In this document: in pieces, positions 18,244-27,592 of the stretch
Position numbering within the stretch: position 1 is the first letter of the stretch
How the letters are laid out: the number at the start of each line of letters is the position of its first letter
Assembly: GCF_031200575.1 (NCBI RefSeq)
Contig: NZ_CP133597.1
Coordinates: 1,364,001 to 1,428,000, forward strand
Length of the DNA: 64,000 nt
Reading direction: 5' to 3'
Source of the DNA: Ferroplasma sp.
Lineage (GTDB): Archaea; Thermoplasmatota; Thermoplasmata; Thermoplasmatales; Thermoplasmataceae
The notes under the pieces: generated by a model
The model's input: the letters and a program-made list of their open reading frames with translations, nothing else
Told to the model about the DNA's origin: nothing
Databases searched by the model: none
Position numbers and translations under genes: made by a program

Positions 18244-20067
18244 TCAATCCACTACGGGCTTTTCCGTGCTTGCCAGTTTTAAGAGAACTTCCCTTTCAGT
18301 GATTGTTCCTGTGCATTTTCCTGATCCATCTACTATGGAAAGTATATTTACATTATTTTCCTTCAATATTCTTACAGCATCTGTAACCTCATCGTTGACG
18401 TTTATATTTACTACCTTCTCCAGGTGAAGCTGGTTAACCTTTCCACGCTCTATGGCCTCCTTGGGAAGAAGCAGGATATCTATGACATAAAGGGTTCCAA
18501 CCGGCTTCATATTTTCATCCACAACTATGGCATAGGGTATATTTTTTGAGAGGAGTTTCTCAAGTGCAGATTGCAATGTGTCGTTTATGCCAACAATGAC
18601 GTCCAGCCCCGGAATCCGTGCATCCATCACCTTAATATTCATGAGGTTCTCCGCCAGTATCTTACCCTCCTTGCTTATATCCAGGGTATCATCAGAGGTT
18701 TTGGTAACTATGGCCTTTACCTCTGATAATACGAATCCCACCACTATCCACACAAGGAACAATGAGGTATACCAGGAAACCGTAGAATATGCTGAATATA
18801 TAAGCACTATGGAGCTTATTATAGCCCCTACAAGGGCCAGTATAACCTCCTTAAAATCAGAAAGATATGAAAATACTCCTGCTTTTGCACGGGACATCAG
18901 CCTCTTTCCCCTTCTCAAACCTACACGTATCAGTGAAAAGTTGGCACTTACATGTATGAATAGGCCGCCCAGTGCAGATATGGTTCCAAGGAATATAAAT
19001 GCCGTCTCTGCGGTTATATAATGCAGGATGAAAAGTGGAAGTGCAATCATTATGGCACTGACAAAGCCTGTTGCTACCAATGGATTGTCCTTGACCTTCC
19101 TTGCAAATATTTGTGGGAATGATCTGTCATAGCCCATCCTGAAAAATGTCCTGGATGCCGCAGACCCGAAGGAGAGAATGGCTAGAATGGAGTCGTTTAT
19201 GGTTGCTATTGCAACAGCGAAGTAAAGATATATGCCATATTTCCCGAAATCATTGAGGATTATCCCGATAACAGGAAGCTTATCGCTTACCGGTATTATA
19301 ATATGGTTCTGAAGTATTAAATTTGCAAAGGCATATATCATAAGTGTGGCCAGGGTCCCGCCAATAAGAATCACAGAAATTACACTCCTGCCAACTACCT
19401 TCTTTGGATTTGTGATCTCACCTGAGACAGGCGCAATGGATCCATATCCTGTGGGAATTCCCATGGCAAATAGTATGCCCAGGGCGAAATCCCCACCTGA
19501 AATATGGTAAATTGCAGGATTGGGTATGTATACGGCCCCCCTGGTCATGACAAATGAGAAAAATACGATGGTTACCATAAGTGCTATTTCAATGGCAACT
19601 GCATACAATGCATATTTTGATGATAACTTGATGCCCACCAGCAGGAATGTAACAGATGGGACCATTATAAGGAGAAATGCATAATATTCAGAAATTCCCA
19701 GGACAGTTATTATAATAAATATTGCACCTGTAAGATATGCAAGTGCATATAATATAGAATAAAATATATACATCCAGCCTGTATCAAATCCGATTCTGGC
19801 AGAAAGGGCCTGGAAAGCATATGTATAATATCCTCCCGAGGAGGAGAACCGTTTTGAAAGCTGGGTAACTGACAACCCATTTATAAGTACCAGAAGCATA
19901 CCTATCACCATTACAATTGGTGCGTCAAAACCTGCAATTGTTATGGCATATGCTGCATAGGTAAGAATGCTGAGCAGTGGTGACATGCCCCCGAAGGAAA
20001 GGAAAAATACGTCCTTAAATGTTAGATGCCTTGTAAATTCACCACGGGTGGCGGACGTTTCTGTCAT
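18244..20067 (-). CDS. APC-superfamily amino acid permease fused to a CBS pair
   Basis: The first about 445 residues are an amino acid/polyamine transporter with about 12 membrane helices. The opening LTFKDVFFLSFGGMSPLLSILTY matches the helix 1 start of APC permeases, and FAMGIPTGYGSIAPVSGEITNPKKVVGRSV is the conserved helix 6 region and following loop. The C-terminal 120 residues (about 482-600) are two CBS motifs: ALEKLLSKNIPYAIVVDENMKPVGTLYVIDI and AVRILKENNVNILSIVDGSGKCTGTITEREV. The CBS tail probably regulates transport by binding an adenine nucleotide. The transported amino acid is not known. Confidence 0.88.
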   Translation of the reverse strand: MTETSATRGEFTRHLTFKDVFFLSFGGMSPLLSILTYAAYAITIAGFDAPIVMVIGMLLVLINGLSVTQLSKRFSSSGGYYTYAFQALSARIGFDTGWMYIFYSILYALAYLTGAIFIIITVLGISEYYAFLLIMVPSVTFLLVGIKLSSKYALYAVAIEIALMVTIVFFSFVMTRGAVYIPNPAIYHISGGDFALGILFAMGIPTGYGSIAPVSGEITNPKKVVGRSVISVILIGGTLATLMIYAFANLILQNHIIIPVSDKLPVIGIILNDFGKYGIYLYFAVAIATINDSILAILSFGSAASRTFFRMGYDRSFPQIFARKVKDNPLVATGFVSAIMIALPLFILHYITAETAFIFLGTISALGGLFIHVSANFSLIRVGLRRGKRLMSRAKAGVFSYLSDFKEVILALVGAIISSIVLIYSAYSTVSWYTSLFLVWIVVGFVLSEVKAIVTKTSDDTLDISKEGKILAENLMNIKVMDARIPGLDVIVGINDTLQSALEKLLSKNIPYAIVVDENMKPVGTLYVIDILLLPKEAIERGKVNQLHLEKVVNINVNDEVTDAVRILKENNVNILSIVDGSGKCTGTITEREVLLKLASTEKPVVD

Positions 20068-20139
20068 TCATCCTCTAATATATCAATGTTATAAAAGCTT
20101 GTCTTTCAATTATATGAATCTAAGATTAAAATAAAATAT

Positions 20140-21354
20140 TCATAATTTTAATATATCGTTCAGCTGCTTTTTTAGAAACTCATTATCCGTAATATCGGCT
20201 ATGTATCCTATGAATCCGTTTATGATTAGATCTTTAGACTCTTCCTCAGAAAGGCCCCTGGATCTAAGGTAAAATATCTGCTCCGGATCAAGGCTGGATA
20301 TTGCCGATGAATGCTTGGATTTCGTATCGTTGTTCTTTATGAGCAGTGCCGGCTTGGAATTGCCCTTTCCGTCCTCTGACATAAGAAGTATTGCTGAACC
20401 ATAGAATCCTGTTGATTTTATTCCATCGGGTTCTATATCTATATTGCCCCTGTGCATTGTGGAGCTTCTGTCCAGAACAACGCCCTTTATGTTTATATCG
20501 CAGTTGGAGTATTTCCCGTACTGCAGGCTGGAATCCCAGATATCCATTTCCTGGTCTGCCCTTGAAATGTTTACGCCATAGGATTTCATTGTGGTGTTGG
20601 CATGCATCTCACTTTCATGGTTGTAAAGCACCCTGCTTCCCCCTGTATTTACATCTATTATCCTGATTTCAGAGTTATCATAGAGTACCGGCCTGAGATA
20701 GGTGAGATTAACAGTATCCTCCCCCTCTGCCTGTATGTAGTTATATTTTACATGTGATCCCTCCAGGCAGAATATGTAAATATTCCTGCCATGGACTCCA
20801 TTGCCATCTCCATGTTTTCTGTATACGTCAGTGATTTCAACTGATGAATTTTTCCCAACAACTATAACATTCTTGAAGGTAAATGAGGAATTGGAATCCT
20901 GTATTGACTGGATCTTCAATTCAGTTTTTGTACTGTCCGGGACACTGATAAAATAACCATTTTCATAGGAAAAATTTATCAGGTTTTCCTTATTGTATTT
21001 GCCGAATAGCTTATCAGCGTAGTCCCGGAATAGATCTGGCTTTTCTGTAAAGGCAGCCTTCATACTGGACATGTAAACATCCTTTTTCCGGCCGCTGACA
21101 ATGAAATCTGAATCGGTAACTACAAGATCGTATTCATTATCGATCTTCTCCTCCTTCTTTATGGATACCGATAGTTCACCGAAGGCCATCCTCTCAAGGT
21201 CCTTTTCCGTGATGGTAACATAGCTTTTTTTATCTGGACTCTCCTTATAGGCAGGATCAGGGTATCTGAGATAATTTATATACGCCTGCTTTCTGTATTC
21301 TATATCGAAATCATGGAATCTTGAATTTAAAGTTTCTAAATAATTCTCTATCAT
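20140..21354 (-). CDS. sufD: Fe-S cluster assembly scaffold SufD (SufB/SufD family)
   Basis: A 404-aa beta-helix protein of the SufBD family, third in the operon sufC-sufB-sufD. The C-terminal half has the family pattern: GKYSNCDINIKGVVLDRSSTMHRGNIDIEPDGIKSTGFYGSAILLMSEDGKGNSKPALLI, then the ending SSLDPEQIFYLRSRGLSEEESKDLIINGFI. Within the complex SufB-SufC2-SufD it helps build Fe-S clusters. It begins about 33 nt after the sufB stop, and the same ending motif occurs in SufB. No intein is present. Confidence 0.92.
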   Translation of the reverse strand: MIENYLETLNSRFHDFDIEYRKQAYINYLRYPDPAYKESPDKKSYVTITEKDLERMAFGELSVSIKKEEKIDNEYDLVVTDSDFIVSGRKKDVYMSSMKAAFTEKPDLFRDYADKLFGKYNKENLINFSYENGYFISVPDSTKTELKIQSIQDSNSSFTFKNVIVVGKNSSVEITDVYRKHGDGNGVHGRNIYIFCLEGSHVKYNYIQAEGEDTVNLTYLRPVLYDNSEIRIIDVNTGGSRVLYNHESEMHANTTMKSYGVNISRADQEMDIWDSSLQYGKYSNCDINIKGVVLDRSSTMHRGNIDIEPDGIKSTGFYGSAILLMSEDGKGNSKPALLIKNNDTKSKHSSAISSLDPEQIFYLRSRGLSEEESKDLIINGFIGYIADITDNEFLKKQLNDILKL

Positions 21355-21387
21355 ATTATATCACCATAAAAATGGATAAAAATATAT

Positions 21388-23898
21388 TTATCCCACAGCG
21401 CCCATTTTGGACATTTCCAGCTTGACCAGCCTGTTCATTTCCACTGCAAATTCCATGGGTATTTCCTTCATTATGTCATCCATGAATCCGAGGACTATCA
21501 TTGAGGATGCTTCATCCTCGCTCAATCCCCTTGACCTGAGGTATGTAAGCTCGTCTGTCCCTATTTTTCCTACTGTTGCCTCATGGCTGAATTCTGCAGT
21601 TGGCTCATATATCTCATCATAGGGGTATGTATAGTTCTTTGAATCGCTGTTTATTAAGAGCGCATCGCACTGCACATGGCTTTTTGCCCTCTTGGCACCC
21701 TCGTTCATCCTTACCAGGCCACGGTATGCAGTCAACCCGTTATCCAGGCTGATAGATTTGGATACTATCCTGGATGTCGTGTCTGGCGCAAGATGAAGTG
21801 CCTTGCCTCCAGCATCCTTGAATGTATCCTTTGTTGCCAGTGTTATCTGCAGGTTAGAGGTTGATGCTCCCCTTCCCCTGAGATAGGATGAGGGATATAT
21901 CATTGTTACCTTTGATCCAAGCTCTCCTGTTACCCAGTCCATATGGGCATTTTCATCAACCCATGCTCTTTTTACGGGAAGATTGTAAACACTATCTGAC
22001 CAGTTCTGGACACTTGTATATTTTACATCGGAGTTTTTCCTTGCATATATTTCGACTATGGCTGTATGCAATGAGCTCGTGTTGTATTTTGGCGCAGTGC
22101 AGTTATGAACTGCGAATCCTTTCACCAGGTATGAGTCGTCAGTTTCCACTTCAAGGTTGTATACAATATCGTTGTATTCTTCACGCTCCACCTTTTTTAT
22201 GGGAACGTAGTAATAGTTGTTTTTATGCCTTACCCTGCTGAATTTTATATTTTCAGTATATTCTATTATGTACTGTTCTTTTCTCTGAATAGCCCTGCTG
22301 TTGATTTCATCACTGGAAGCAAGCCTGATCATTATACTGGCAAATATATTGTTCCTTGAAAGCATCTCCTGAAGCTGGAATGCAAGAGCCCTGCTCACTG
22401 TGTCTGCCCTGATCATTTTTGACTTGCCCTTTTTTACATATACGTTGCCATTTCCTTTCAGGTAATAGTCTATTAACAATTTCTGCTTTTCCGCAGGTAG
22501 TTTCATGATTTTATCTGAAAAGGCCTTCTTATCAGCGTATTTTCCACCATTTTCCAGGCAGAATTCTATCAGTGGTTTCGAGTATGTGGAAACTGTATAG
22601 TATTTGTTTCCTGCCATGAATATATCGACCTGTTCCCCTGATTCCTTTATTGTGTTATATAAATCGTATGCTATTTCTTTCTCCTTTTCCGATTTTCCGA
22701 ATGAAAAGGTCATCTGATCCACATTCAGTGCTTGGTTGAAGGATATTGAACCTTCCGCTACATACAGTCCAAGAATCTTCAGCATAGATTCATTTATGGA
22801 ATCATCATCCTCTGTAGCCACAGGCGATACATATACAATGAAGTCCCCCACAGACAATTCATCTGTTCTTCTGTACTGGGGTTCAGCTTCCATCAACTTC
22901 CTGGTTGAAATTTCATTGTGCCCGTTCCTTATCCTTGATGTGACCTCCTCCTTCTTTATGCTGAGAACTGGGTGTTCCGATGTTGCCTTGAATGCATTTC
23001 CAGGAGATAATGGTGTGATTTTGTACATGAATCCATTGTAGGGATGTACGTATTTCCTTGTGATTTTCCTTTTATTGCCGGTATTGGATACAACCTCATT
23101 GCCTGTAAGCAATTCATCGATCCTGACGAATTTGTCGCCCTGGCTGACCAGTTCGTCCTCCGGTAAACAACCTTCTATGTAGTGTACCTTTGCACCCTCG
23201 TCTGCAACAACTATTGTATGCTCGAACTGCCCACTCTGCTCGCCGTTCATCCTGAAGTATGTCTGCAATGGCATGTCTATTGTAACATTCTTTGGAACAT
23301 ACAGGAAAGACCCACCGGACCATACTGCACCGTTCAGTGCTGCAAATTTATTGTCACTGGGGGGAATTGCCCTGCAGTAGTAATCCTTTACAAGGTCAGG
23401 GTGCTCCTGGACTGCCGTATCAAGGTCAGTGAATATAACGCCCTTATCCTCCCATTCCTTTCTCAGGCTTCCGTAGACTCCCTCGCTGTCGTACTGGGCC
23501 ACAGATCCTGCAAGGTATTTCTGCTCCATCTGTGGTATTCCCAGCTTGTCGAATGTTTCCTTTATCTTGTCCGGAACCTCATCCCAGTTCTTCGCCTTGG
23601 TCTCTCCAGGCTTTGAGTAGTATGTAAGGTTTTCAAAGTCTATTCCAGACAGGTCCGGCCCCCATGTGGGCAGGGGCTTTGAAAGGAATATTTCTAAAGC
23701 CTTCAGCCTGCTCCTCCTCATCCAGTCCGGCTCATGCTTTATATCAGATATCTCCTCGACTGTTTTCCTTGTTAGCCCGGTACCGGTTGAGTACACAGGA
23801 TTTATTGTATCATGGAACTCGAAATCAGACTTTTTGCTATGTTTCAGGCTTTCCGTCAATTTTTCAATTTCCTCATCTTTATTGTAATCTTCCACCAT
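21388..23898 (-). CDS. sufB: Fe-S cluster assembly protein SufB, interrupted by an intein
   Basis: The reading frame codes for an 839-aa precursor counted from the GTG at 23907; the ATG at 23898 is the likelier start. Removing a 356-aa intein (residues 247-602) joins VHYIEG to CTAPKYNTSSLHTAIVEIYA, which reads as a normal SufB, and leaves a mature protein of about 480 aa. The C-terminus has the SufB/D ending (LTYLRSRGLSEDEASSMIVLGFM). The intein begins at the conserved cysteine region of the scaffold, so splicing is needed for function. The sufC stop overlaps the GTG. SufB is the cluster scaffold of the complex. Confidence 0.95.
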   Translation of the reverse strand: MVEDYNKDEEIEKLTESLKHSKKSDFEFHDTINPVYSTGTGLTRKTVEEISDIKHEPDWMRRSRLKALEIFLSKPLPTWGPDLSGIDFENLTYYSKPGETKAKNWDEVPDKIKETFDKLGIPQMEQKYLAGSVAQYDSEGVYGSLRKEWEDKGVIFTDLDTAVQEHPDLVKDYYCRAIPPSDNKFAALNGAVWSGGSFLYVPKNVTIDMPLQTYFRMNGEQSGQFEHTIVVADEGAKVHYIEGCLPEDELVSQGDKFVRIDELLTGNEVVSNTGNKRKITRKYVHPYNGFMYKITPLSPGNAFKATSEHPVLSIKKEEVTSRIRNGHNEISTRKLMEAEPQYRRTDELSVGDFIVYVSPVATEDDDSINESMLKILGLYVAEGSISFNQALNVDQMTFSFGKSEKEKEIAYDLYNTIKESGEQVDIFMAGNKYYTVSTYSKPLIEFCLENGGKYADKKAFSDKIMKLPAEKQKLLIDYYLKGNGNVYVKKGKSKMIRADTVSRALAFQLQEMLSRNNIFASIMIRLASSDEINSRAIQRKEQYIIEYTENIKFSRVRHKNNYYYVPIKKVEREEYNDIVYNLEVETDDSYLVKGFAVHNCTAPKYNTSSLHTAIVEIYARKNSDVKYTSVQNWSDSVYNLPVKRAWVDENAHMDWVTGELGSKVTMIYPSSYLRGRGASTSNLQITLATKDTFKDAGGKALHLAPDTTSRIVSKSISLDNGLTAYRGLVRMNEGAKRAKSHVQCDALLINSDSKNYTYPYDEIYEPTAEFSHEATVGKIGTDELTYLRSRGLSEDEASSMIVLGFMDDIMKEIPMEFAVEMNRLVKLEMSKMGAVG
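22102..23169 (-). other. Intein in SufB with a LAGLIDADG endonuclease domain, probably decayed
   Basis: The first residue is Cys247 (CLPEDELV) and the end is VHN602, followed by the splice Cys603 of the extein. Block A is CLPEDELVSQGDKFVRIDELL, block B FKATSEHPVL with the T-x-x-H motif, and block F/G YLVKGFAVHN. All splicing residues (C1, TxxH, H-N, C+1) are present. A DOD endonuclease sits between. Its first motif is KILGLYVAEGS with E385; the second reads LLIDYYLKGNGNVYV, with Asn486 where a catalytic Asp is expected in GDG. Protein splicing should work but the homing activity is probably lost. Confidence 0.93.
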
Positions 23899-23903
23899 AT
23901 TTA

Positions 23904-24647
23904 TCACTCCTTTATCCAGTCGTATCCCTCATCCTCTATTCTATCGGATACGTTTTTATCTCCATTCATTACTATTTTTCCATCCTTCAGCACATGCACG
24001 AATTCCGGTATAATATCTTTCAATATTCTCTGGTAATGGGTAATTATAAGGAATCCAACCTTCTGGTTGTACATCTTCTTTATCTCTGCAGATACAAGCT
24101 TCAGCGCATCAACATCCAGCCCGGAGTCTATTTCGTCAAGTATAACGATTTTTGGCTTCAGTATAACCATCTGGAGAACCTCAAAGCGCTTTCTCTCACC
24201 GCCAGAGAAACCATCGTTAATTGCCCTTGTTATAAAGGATTCGTCCATGTCCACGTCCTTCATTACTTCCTTTACCATATTGAAGAATTCCTTTAACGGC
24301 ATTTTTTCATTTGGATATAAATTGTTATAAGCCATCCTCAAAAAGGTTGAAATTTTGACGCCACTCACGGTTATAGGATTCTGGAATGCCAGGAATAGGC
24401 CTGCCTTTGCCCTGTCTTCGGGAGCAGCGTATGTTATATCCTTTCCATTAATGAGAATTTTGCCATCTGTGACCTTATAATTGGGATGGCCTATGAGTAC
24501 CTCTCCAAGGGTGCTTTTGCCTGCCCCATTGGGTCCCATAAGTGCATGAATTTCGCCAGAATTGACTGTAAGGTTGATTCCCTTCAATATTTCTTTGCCA
24601 TCTACCTCGGCCTTCAGGTTTTTGATCTCAAGTACTGTTTCTGTCAT
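23904..24647 (-). CDS. sufC: Fe-S cluster assembly ATPase SufC
   Basis: An ABC-type ATPase of 247 aa, first gene of the suf operon. The Walker A is GPNGAGKST, the signature FSGGERKRFEVLQM and the Walker B VILDEIDSGLDVDAL, all standard SufC sequences. It powers cluster assembly on SufB/SufD. The ATG is preceded by a TTTAAATA box (24676-24669 on the minus strand) at about 25 nt, so its mRNA is probably leaderless. The stop overlaps the sufB start. Confidence 0.96.
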   Translation of the reverse strand: MTETVLEIKNLKAEVDGKEILKGINLTVNSGEIHALMGPNGAGKSTLGEVLIGHPNYKVTDGKILINGKDITYAAPEDRAKAGLFLAFQNPITVSGVKISTFLRMAYNNLYPNEKMPLKEFFNMVKEVMKDVDMDESFITRAINDGFSGGERKRFEVLQMVILKPKIVILDEIDSGLDVDALKLVSAEIKKMYNQKVGFLIITHYQRILKDIIPEFVHVLKDGKIVMNGDKNVSDRIEDEGYDWIKE

Positions 24648-24664
24648 TATAGATTCATTACAAA

Positions 24665-24735
24665 TAGGTATTTAAACATTTTATTATGTCTATAGTAACT
24701 AAAATACGTATAAGTATAAATATTACTATATAATA
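24665..24735. promoter_or_regulatory. Divergent suf/sufR promoter with an inverted-repeat operator candidate
   Basis: The gap between sufC and the regulator holds a box for each direction: TTTAAATA on the minus strand (24669-24676) and TATAAATA on the plus strand (24715-24722). An inverted repeat TATAGTAA (24691-24698) and TTACTATA (24723-24730) spans the area, with the right arm directly downstream of the plus-strand TATA box. A repressor bound to both arms could control both operons. That the SufR-like protein binds here is inferred. Confidence 0.55.
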
Positions 24736-24750
24736 TATAATTGTGATACC

Positions 24751-25410
24751 ATGGAGGAATTAATTAACGATTATCTTGGGAATAGTAAAACAACTATACT
24801 CAGTTCACTGCTGTACGAGGATAAAACCCTTGAACAGCTTTCCGGCATAATGAAGGTAAATAAAAATGCGGTGAAGGAGCATTTGAATTATCTAGAAACC
24901 CACAGCCTGGTTTCATCATACTTTGTAAGGGCAAAGGCGGGACGGCCGAAAAAATATTATAAGCTTACAATGAAGGGTATGCAGATCTTTCCTAAGCAGT
25001 ATATAAACTTCTCATCAATGCTCCTGAAAGAGGTTGAGAATGAAATAGGAACATTAAGGCTGAATGGCATACTGATGAAAATTGCAGAGGATATGGTAAG
25101 GGAGGTTTCATCAGACAGCGTGGCCCTTGCATCTTTAACAAGGGAGGAAAAGCTGGAAAAAATTGGAGAGTATGTGAATATACTCAACCGGCTTGGCTAC
25201 TATGCAAAGATGGAGGTGGATGGTGATACTGTAAAAATTATCAGGCATAACTGTGTTTTCTATGAACTGGCAAAAAATAACAAGGATATGGTATGCGGTT
25301 CCCTTGAGAAATCCATGTTTTCAGATACAGTAAGCGATGACTTCAAGCTCATGGAAAACTTCCCGGATGGAGATAATAAATGCGTGGTTGAAATATCCAT
25401 ATCGGACTGA
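24751..25410 (+). CDS. SufR-like Fe-S-sensing transcriptional regulator
   Basis: A 219-aa protein transcribed divergently from sufCBD. The N-terminal winged helix (TILSSLLYEDKTLEQLSGIMKVNKNAVKEHLNYLETHSLVSSYF) is of the ArsR/DeoR type. The C-terminal half carries cysteines in HNCVFYELAKNNKDMVCG and KCVVEI, consistent with a labile [4Fe-4S] cluster as in SufR (Cys-x13-Cys, then a further Cys). Members repress suf genes when clusters are plentiful. Divergent position next to sufC and the shared inverted repeat support the call. A TATA box lies at the leaderless distance. Confidence 0.82.
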   Translation: MEELINDYLGNSKTTILSSLLYEDKTLEQLSGIMKVNKNAVKEHLNYLETHSLVSSYFVRAKAGRPKKYYKLTMKGMQIFPKQYINFSSMLLKEVENEIGTLRLNGILMKIAEDMVREVSSDSVALASLTREEKLEKIGEYVNILNRLGYYAKMEVDGDTVKIIRHNCVFYELAKNNKDMVCGSLEKSMFSDTVSDDFKLMENFPDGDNKCVVEISISD

Positions 25411-25475
25411 TATGCCTGATATTTAAAGTCACTATTTTTTAAAATAATTAATATAGTCCTTTGGGTTGATTATAT

Positions 25476-26705
25476 ATGCCAGGAAAAATGGTCAGGATTC
25501 CACCCTCTCTATGCGTTAAATGCAGGGGTGCAAAGATGTTATGCGGCCTATCATACTGCCCGGTGTCCATAGTTGACAGGGTTAAAAAGGTCTATACCTT
25601 CAGGGGCAACTCCATATCAGGTTCCTCACCTCCATCACTCTTTGTTGGAAGGTATGGATATCCTAAAATCAACATATATCCCTCAACTCCCCCATTCTCC
25701 GGGAACACAGGATACCTTGAGGATGAATCAAAATGGCTTTCACAGGACCTCAATGACTTCATATCCGGGAGATTATCGCTTCTCCGGGGAGGCATAAAGG
25801 TTTCTGTGGATGCAGCATCAAATCCAGATTACCGGCTGCAGGAAATACAGGTGAGTTCCCTATCTTCAAATCCGGTAGATGTTGAAATGACAGTTGAAAA
25901 ATCATTCAGGGACAACATTGTCCTGGATGAGAATATAACGCCCATGGGTCCTTCATCCCCGCTGAAAAGCATAAAATTTGGAAATTACCATATAGACAAC
26001 AGGATAGAGAAATTATACTATGATAAGGACCTTAGGGCTTCAGAGGGAGTTATAAGCCTCTATGAAAGGGGAATGGGCATCAACGGCATATCAAAGGCCC
26101 TGAGCGCAGGTTCCCTGGGAACAGGGAAGAGAAGGAGGATAGTCCCAACTAGATGGTCTATAACTGCAACCGATAAGGCCATATCTGACAGGCTGGTGGA
26201 TGAGATCAAAGATTACAGGGAAATTGACAGCTTCGAGGTATATGTAAGGAAAACTCAGGGTAATCTCTTTGTTGCAATACTTGCCCCCGGCCAGTGGATG
26301 TTCGAATGGGGTGAATCATGGTTTCCTGGAAGCACATGGAACAGCTTCGGCAGGTCTGTTGAAATAGAACTTGATTATGAAGGATACCATGGCAGGAAGA
26401 CATATCCTGAAATAGGCGGATGTTACTATTCTTCCAGGCTCGCTGTGGCGGAAAAATACAGGGACATGAAAAGGACAGGGTCTGCCATGCTCTGGAGGGA
26501 GATATACCCGGGATTCAACCTTCCTGTTGGTGTCTGGTATGTACGTGAGAATGTCCGGGAGCTCTTCAGGTCGAAACCGGAGAGGTTTGATACCGTAAAT
26601 GATGCAATAAAATATGTTTCCAGATTCACGGCCGTGGATATAAAGGCATGGAAGGCGAAATCAAACAACCTGAAGTATCTCGTGTCAAATCTGGACAATT
26701 ACTGA
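25476..26705 (+). CDS. NreA-like archaeal DNA repair protein
   Basis: A 409-aa protein of the archaeal NreA family. It opens with a Cys cluster (SLCVKCRGAKMLCGLSYCP, residues 12-30), then SSPPSLFVGRYGYPKINIYPSTPP, typical of NreA. RIVPTRWSITATDKAISDRLVDEIKDY is another hallmark. NreA proteins act in DNA damage repair and interact with PCNA in other archaea. The usual C-terminal PCNA-box is not clear here (the end is NNLKYLVSNLDNY). The stop at 26705 is 5 nt from the next start, suggesting cotranscription with the radical SAM gene. Confidence 0.85.
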   Translation: MPGKMVRIPPSLCVKCRGAKMLCGLSYCPVSIVDRVKKVYTFRGNSISGSSPPSLFVGRYGYPKINIYPSTPPFSGNTGYLEDESKWLSQDLNDFISGRLSLLRGGIKVSVDAASNPDYRLQEIQVSSLSSNPVDVEMTVEKSFRDNIVLDENITPMGPSSPLKSIKFGNYHIDNRIEKLYYDKDLRASEGVISLYERGMGINGISKALSAGSLGTGKRRRIVPTRWSITATDKAISDRLVDEIKDYREIDSFEVYVRKTQGNLFVAILAPGQWMFEWGESWFPGSTWNSFGRSVEIELDYEGYHGRKTYPEIGGCYYSSRLAVAEKYRDMKRTGSAMLWREIYPGFNLPVGVWYVRENVRELFRSKPERFDTVNDAIKYVSRFTAVDIKAWKAKSNNLKYLVSNLDNY

Positions 26706-26710
26706 TTTAT

Positions 26711-27538
26711 ATGAATAATGGCAGGAACGTTATAGAAATCGAGGCGAAGCATGCCCTCGGAAAATCCGGCATGAAGGAGCTTGATTACGCATTCAATCCA
26801 TATCTTGGATGCTTTCATGGATGCAGGTACTGCTATGCCATAGACATGTCCCCGGATGCAGTCAGGGAAAACTGGGGAACAGGGGTTATTGCAAGGACTA
26901 ATATAATCCAGCTTCTTGAAAGGGAGGCCAGGATATACAGGAAGGGGGTGGTTGGAGTTTCTACAATAACCGATCCGTACCAGTACATTGAGATGAAATA
27001 CAGGATTATTCCCGCAGCAATTGAAATTCTGTCAAGAAACGGCTTTTACATAACAATACAGACAAAGTCGCCAATGGTGCTAAGGGATATTGCAATACTT
27101 GAGAAAAATAAAAAAAACCTGGACGTGGGAATCACAATAACATCCCTGAAACCTGAGGTATCCAGATTAGTAGAGCCATATGCCCCTGCACCTGCAAAAC
27201 GGCTGGAAGCACTGCAAAAACTCTCACGCAGTGGAATTAACACATGGTTATACCTTGGACCGCTTATACAGAATGTAAACGATAACCTTGATGGCATAGA
27301 AAAAATAGTTGAGTTCTGTGGGAAAACTGGAATCAGGATTATATATGATTCGTTCCAGGATTTCAGCGGAACCCTGCCCTATATGGCAGGTACCGGATAT
27401 ATGCGGTCTGATCAGGCCTGGTGGGACAGAATGGATTATGACATAAAGAGGATATGCAGTGAATACGGGGTTTCCTGCACACTGGAAAGGGATGAATGGA
27501 AGTACGAGCTTTCAAGGAAGTATGGAAAGTTATTTTAG
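26711..27538 (+). CDS. Radical SAM protein (SplB/Rv2578c-like family)
   Basis: A 275-aa radical SAM enzyme. The cluster motif is CFHGCRYCYA, CxxxCxxC, close to the N-terminus, followed by an enclosing TIM-barrel. SVSTITDPYQ-like strands (VGVSTITDPYQYIEMKY) and TIQTKSPMVLRD match the SPL-like family. I start at the ATG at 26711 since upstream residues overlap nreA by 58 nt. The reaction is not known; the link to NreA suggests DNA or nucleotide damage repair, as for spore photoproduct lyase relatives, but that is inference from position. Confidence 0.82.
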   Translation: MNNGRNVIEIEAKHALGKSGMKELDYAFNPYLGCFHGCRYCYAIDMSPDAVRENWGTGVIARTNIIQLLEREARIYRKGVVGVSTITDPYQYIEMKYRIIPAAIEILSRNGFYITIQTKSPMVLRDIAILEKNKKNLDVGITITSLKPEVSRLVEPYAPAPAKRLEALQKLSRSGINTWLYLGPLIQNVNDNLDGIEKIVEFCGKTGIRIIYDSFQDFSGTLPYMAGTGYMRSDQAWWDRMDYDIKRICSEYGVSCTLERDEWKYELSRKYGKLF

Positions 27539-27592
27539 CCTCCCACTGACCAACCATTATATAGGTTTGCTGTATCATAAAAATGGATAATC

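Noticed and set aside
23664-24296. 210-aa ORF opposite sufB and sufC
   Set aside because: Entirely antisense to well-supported suf genes.
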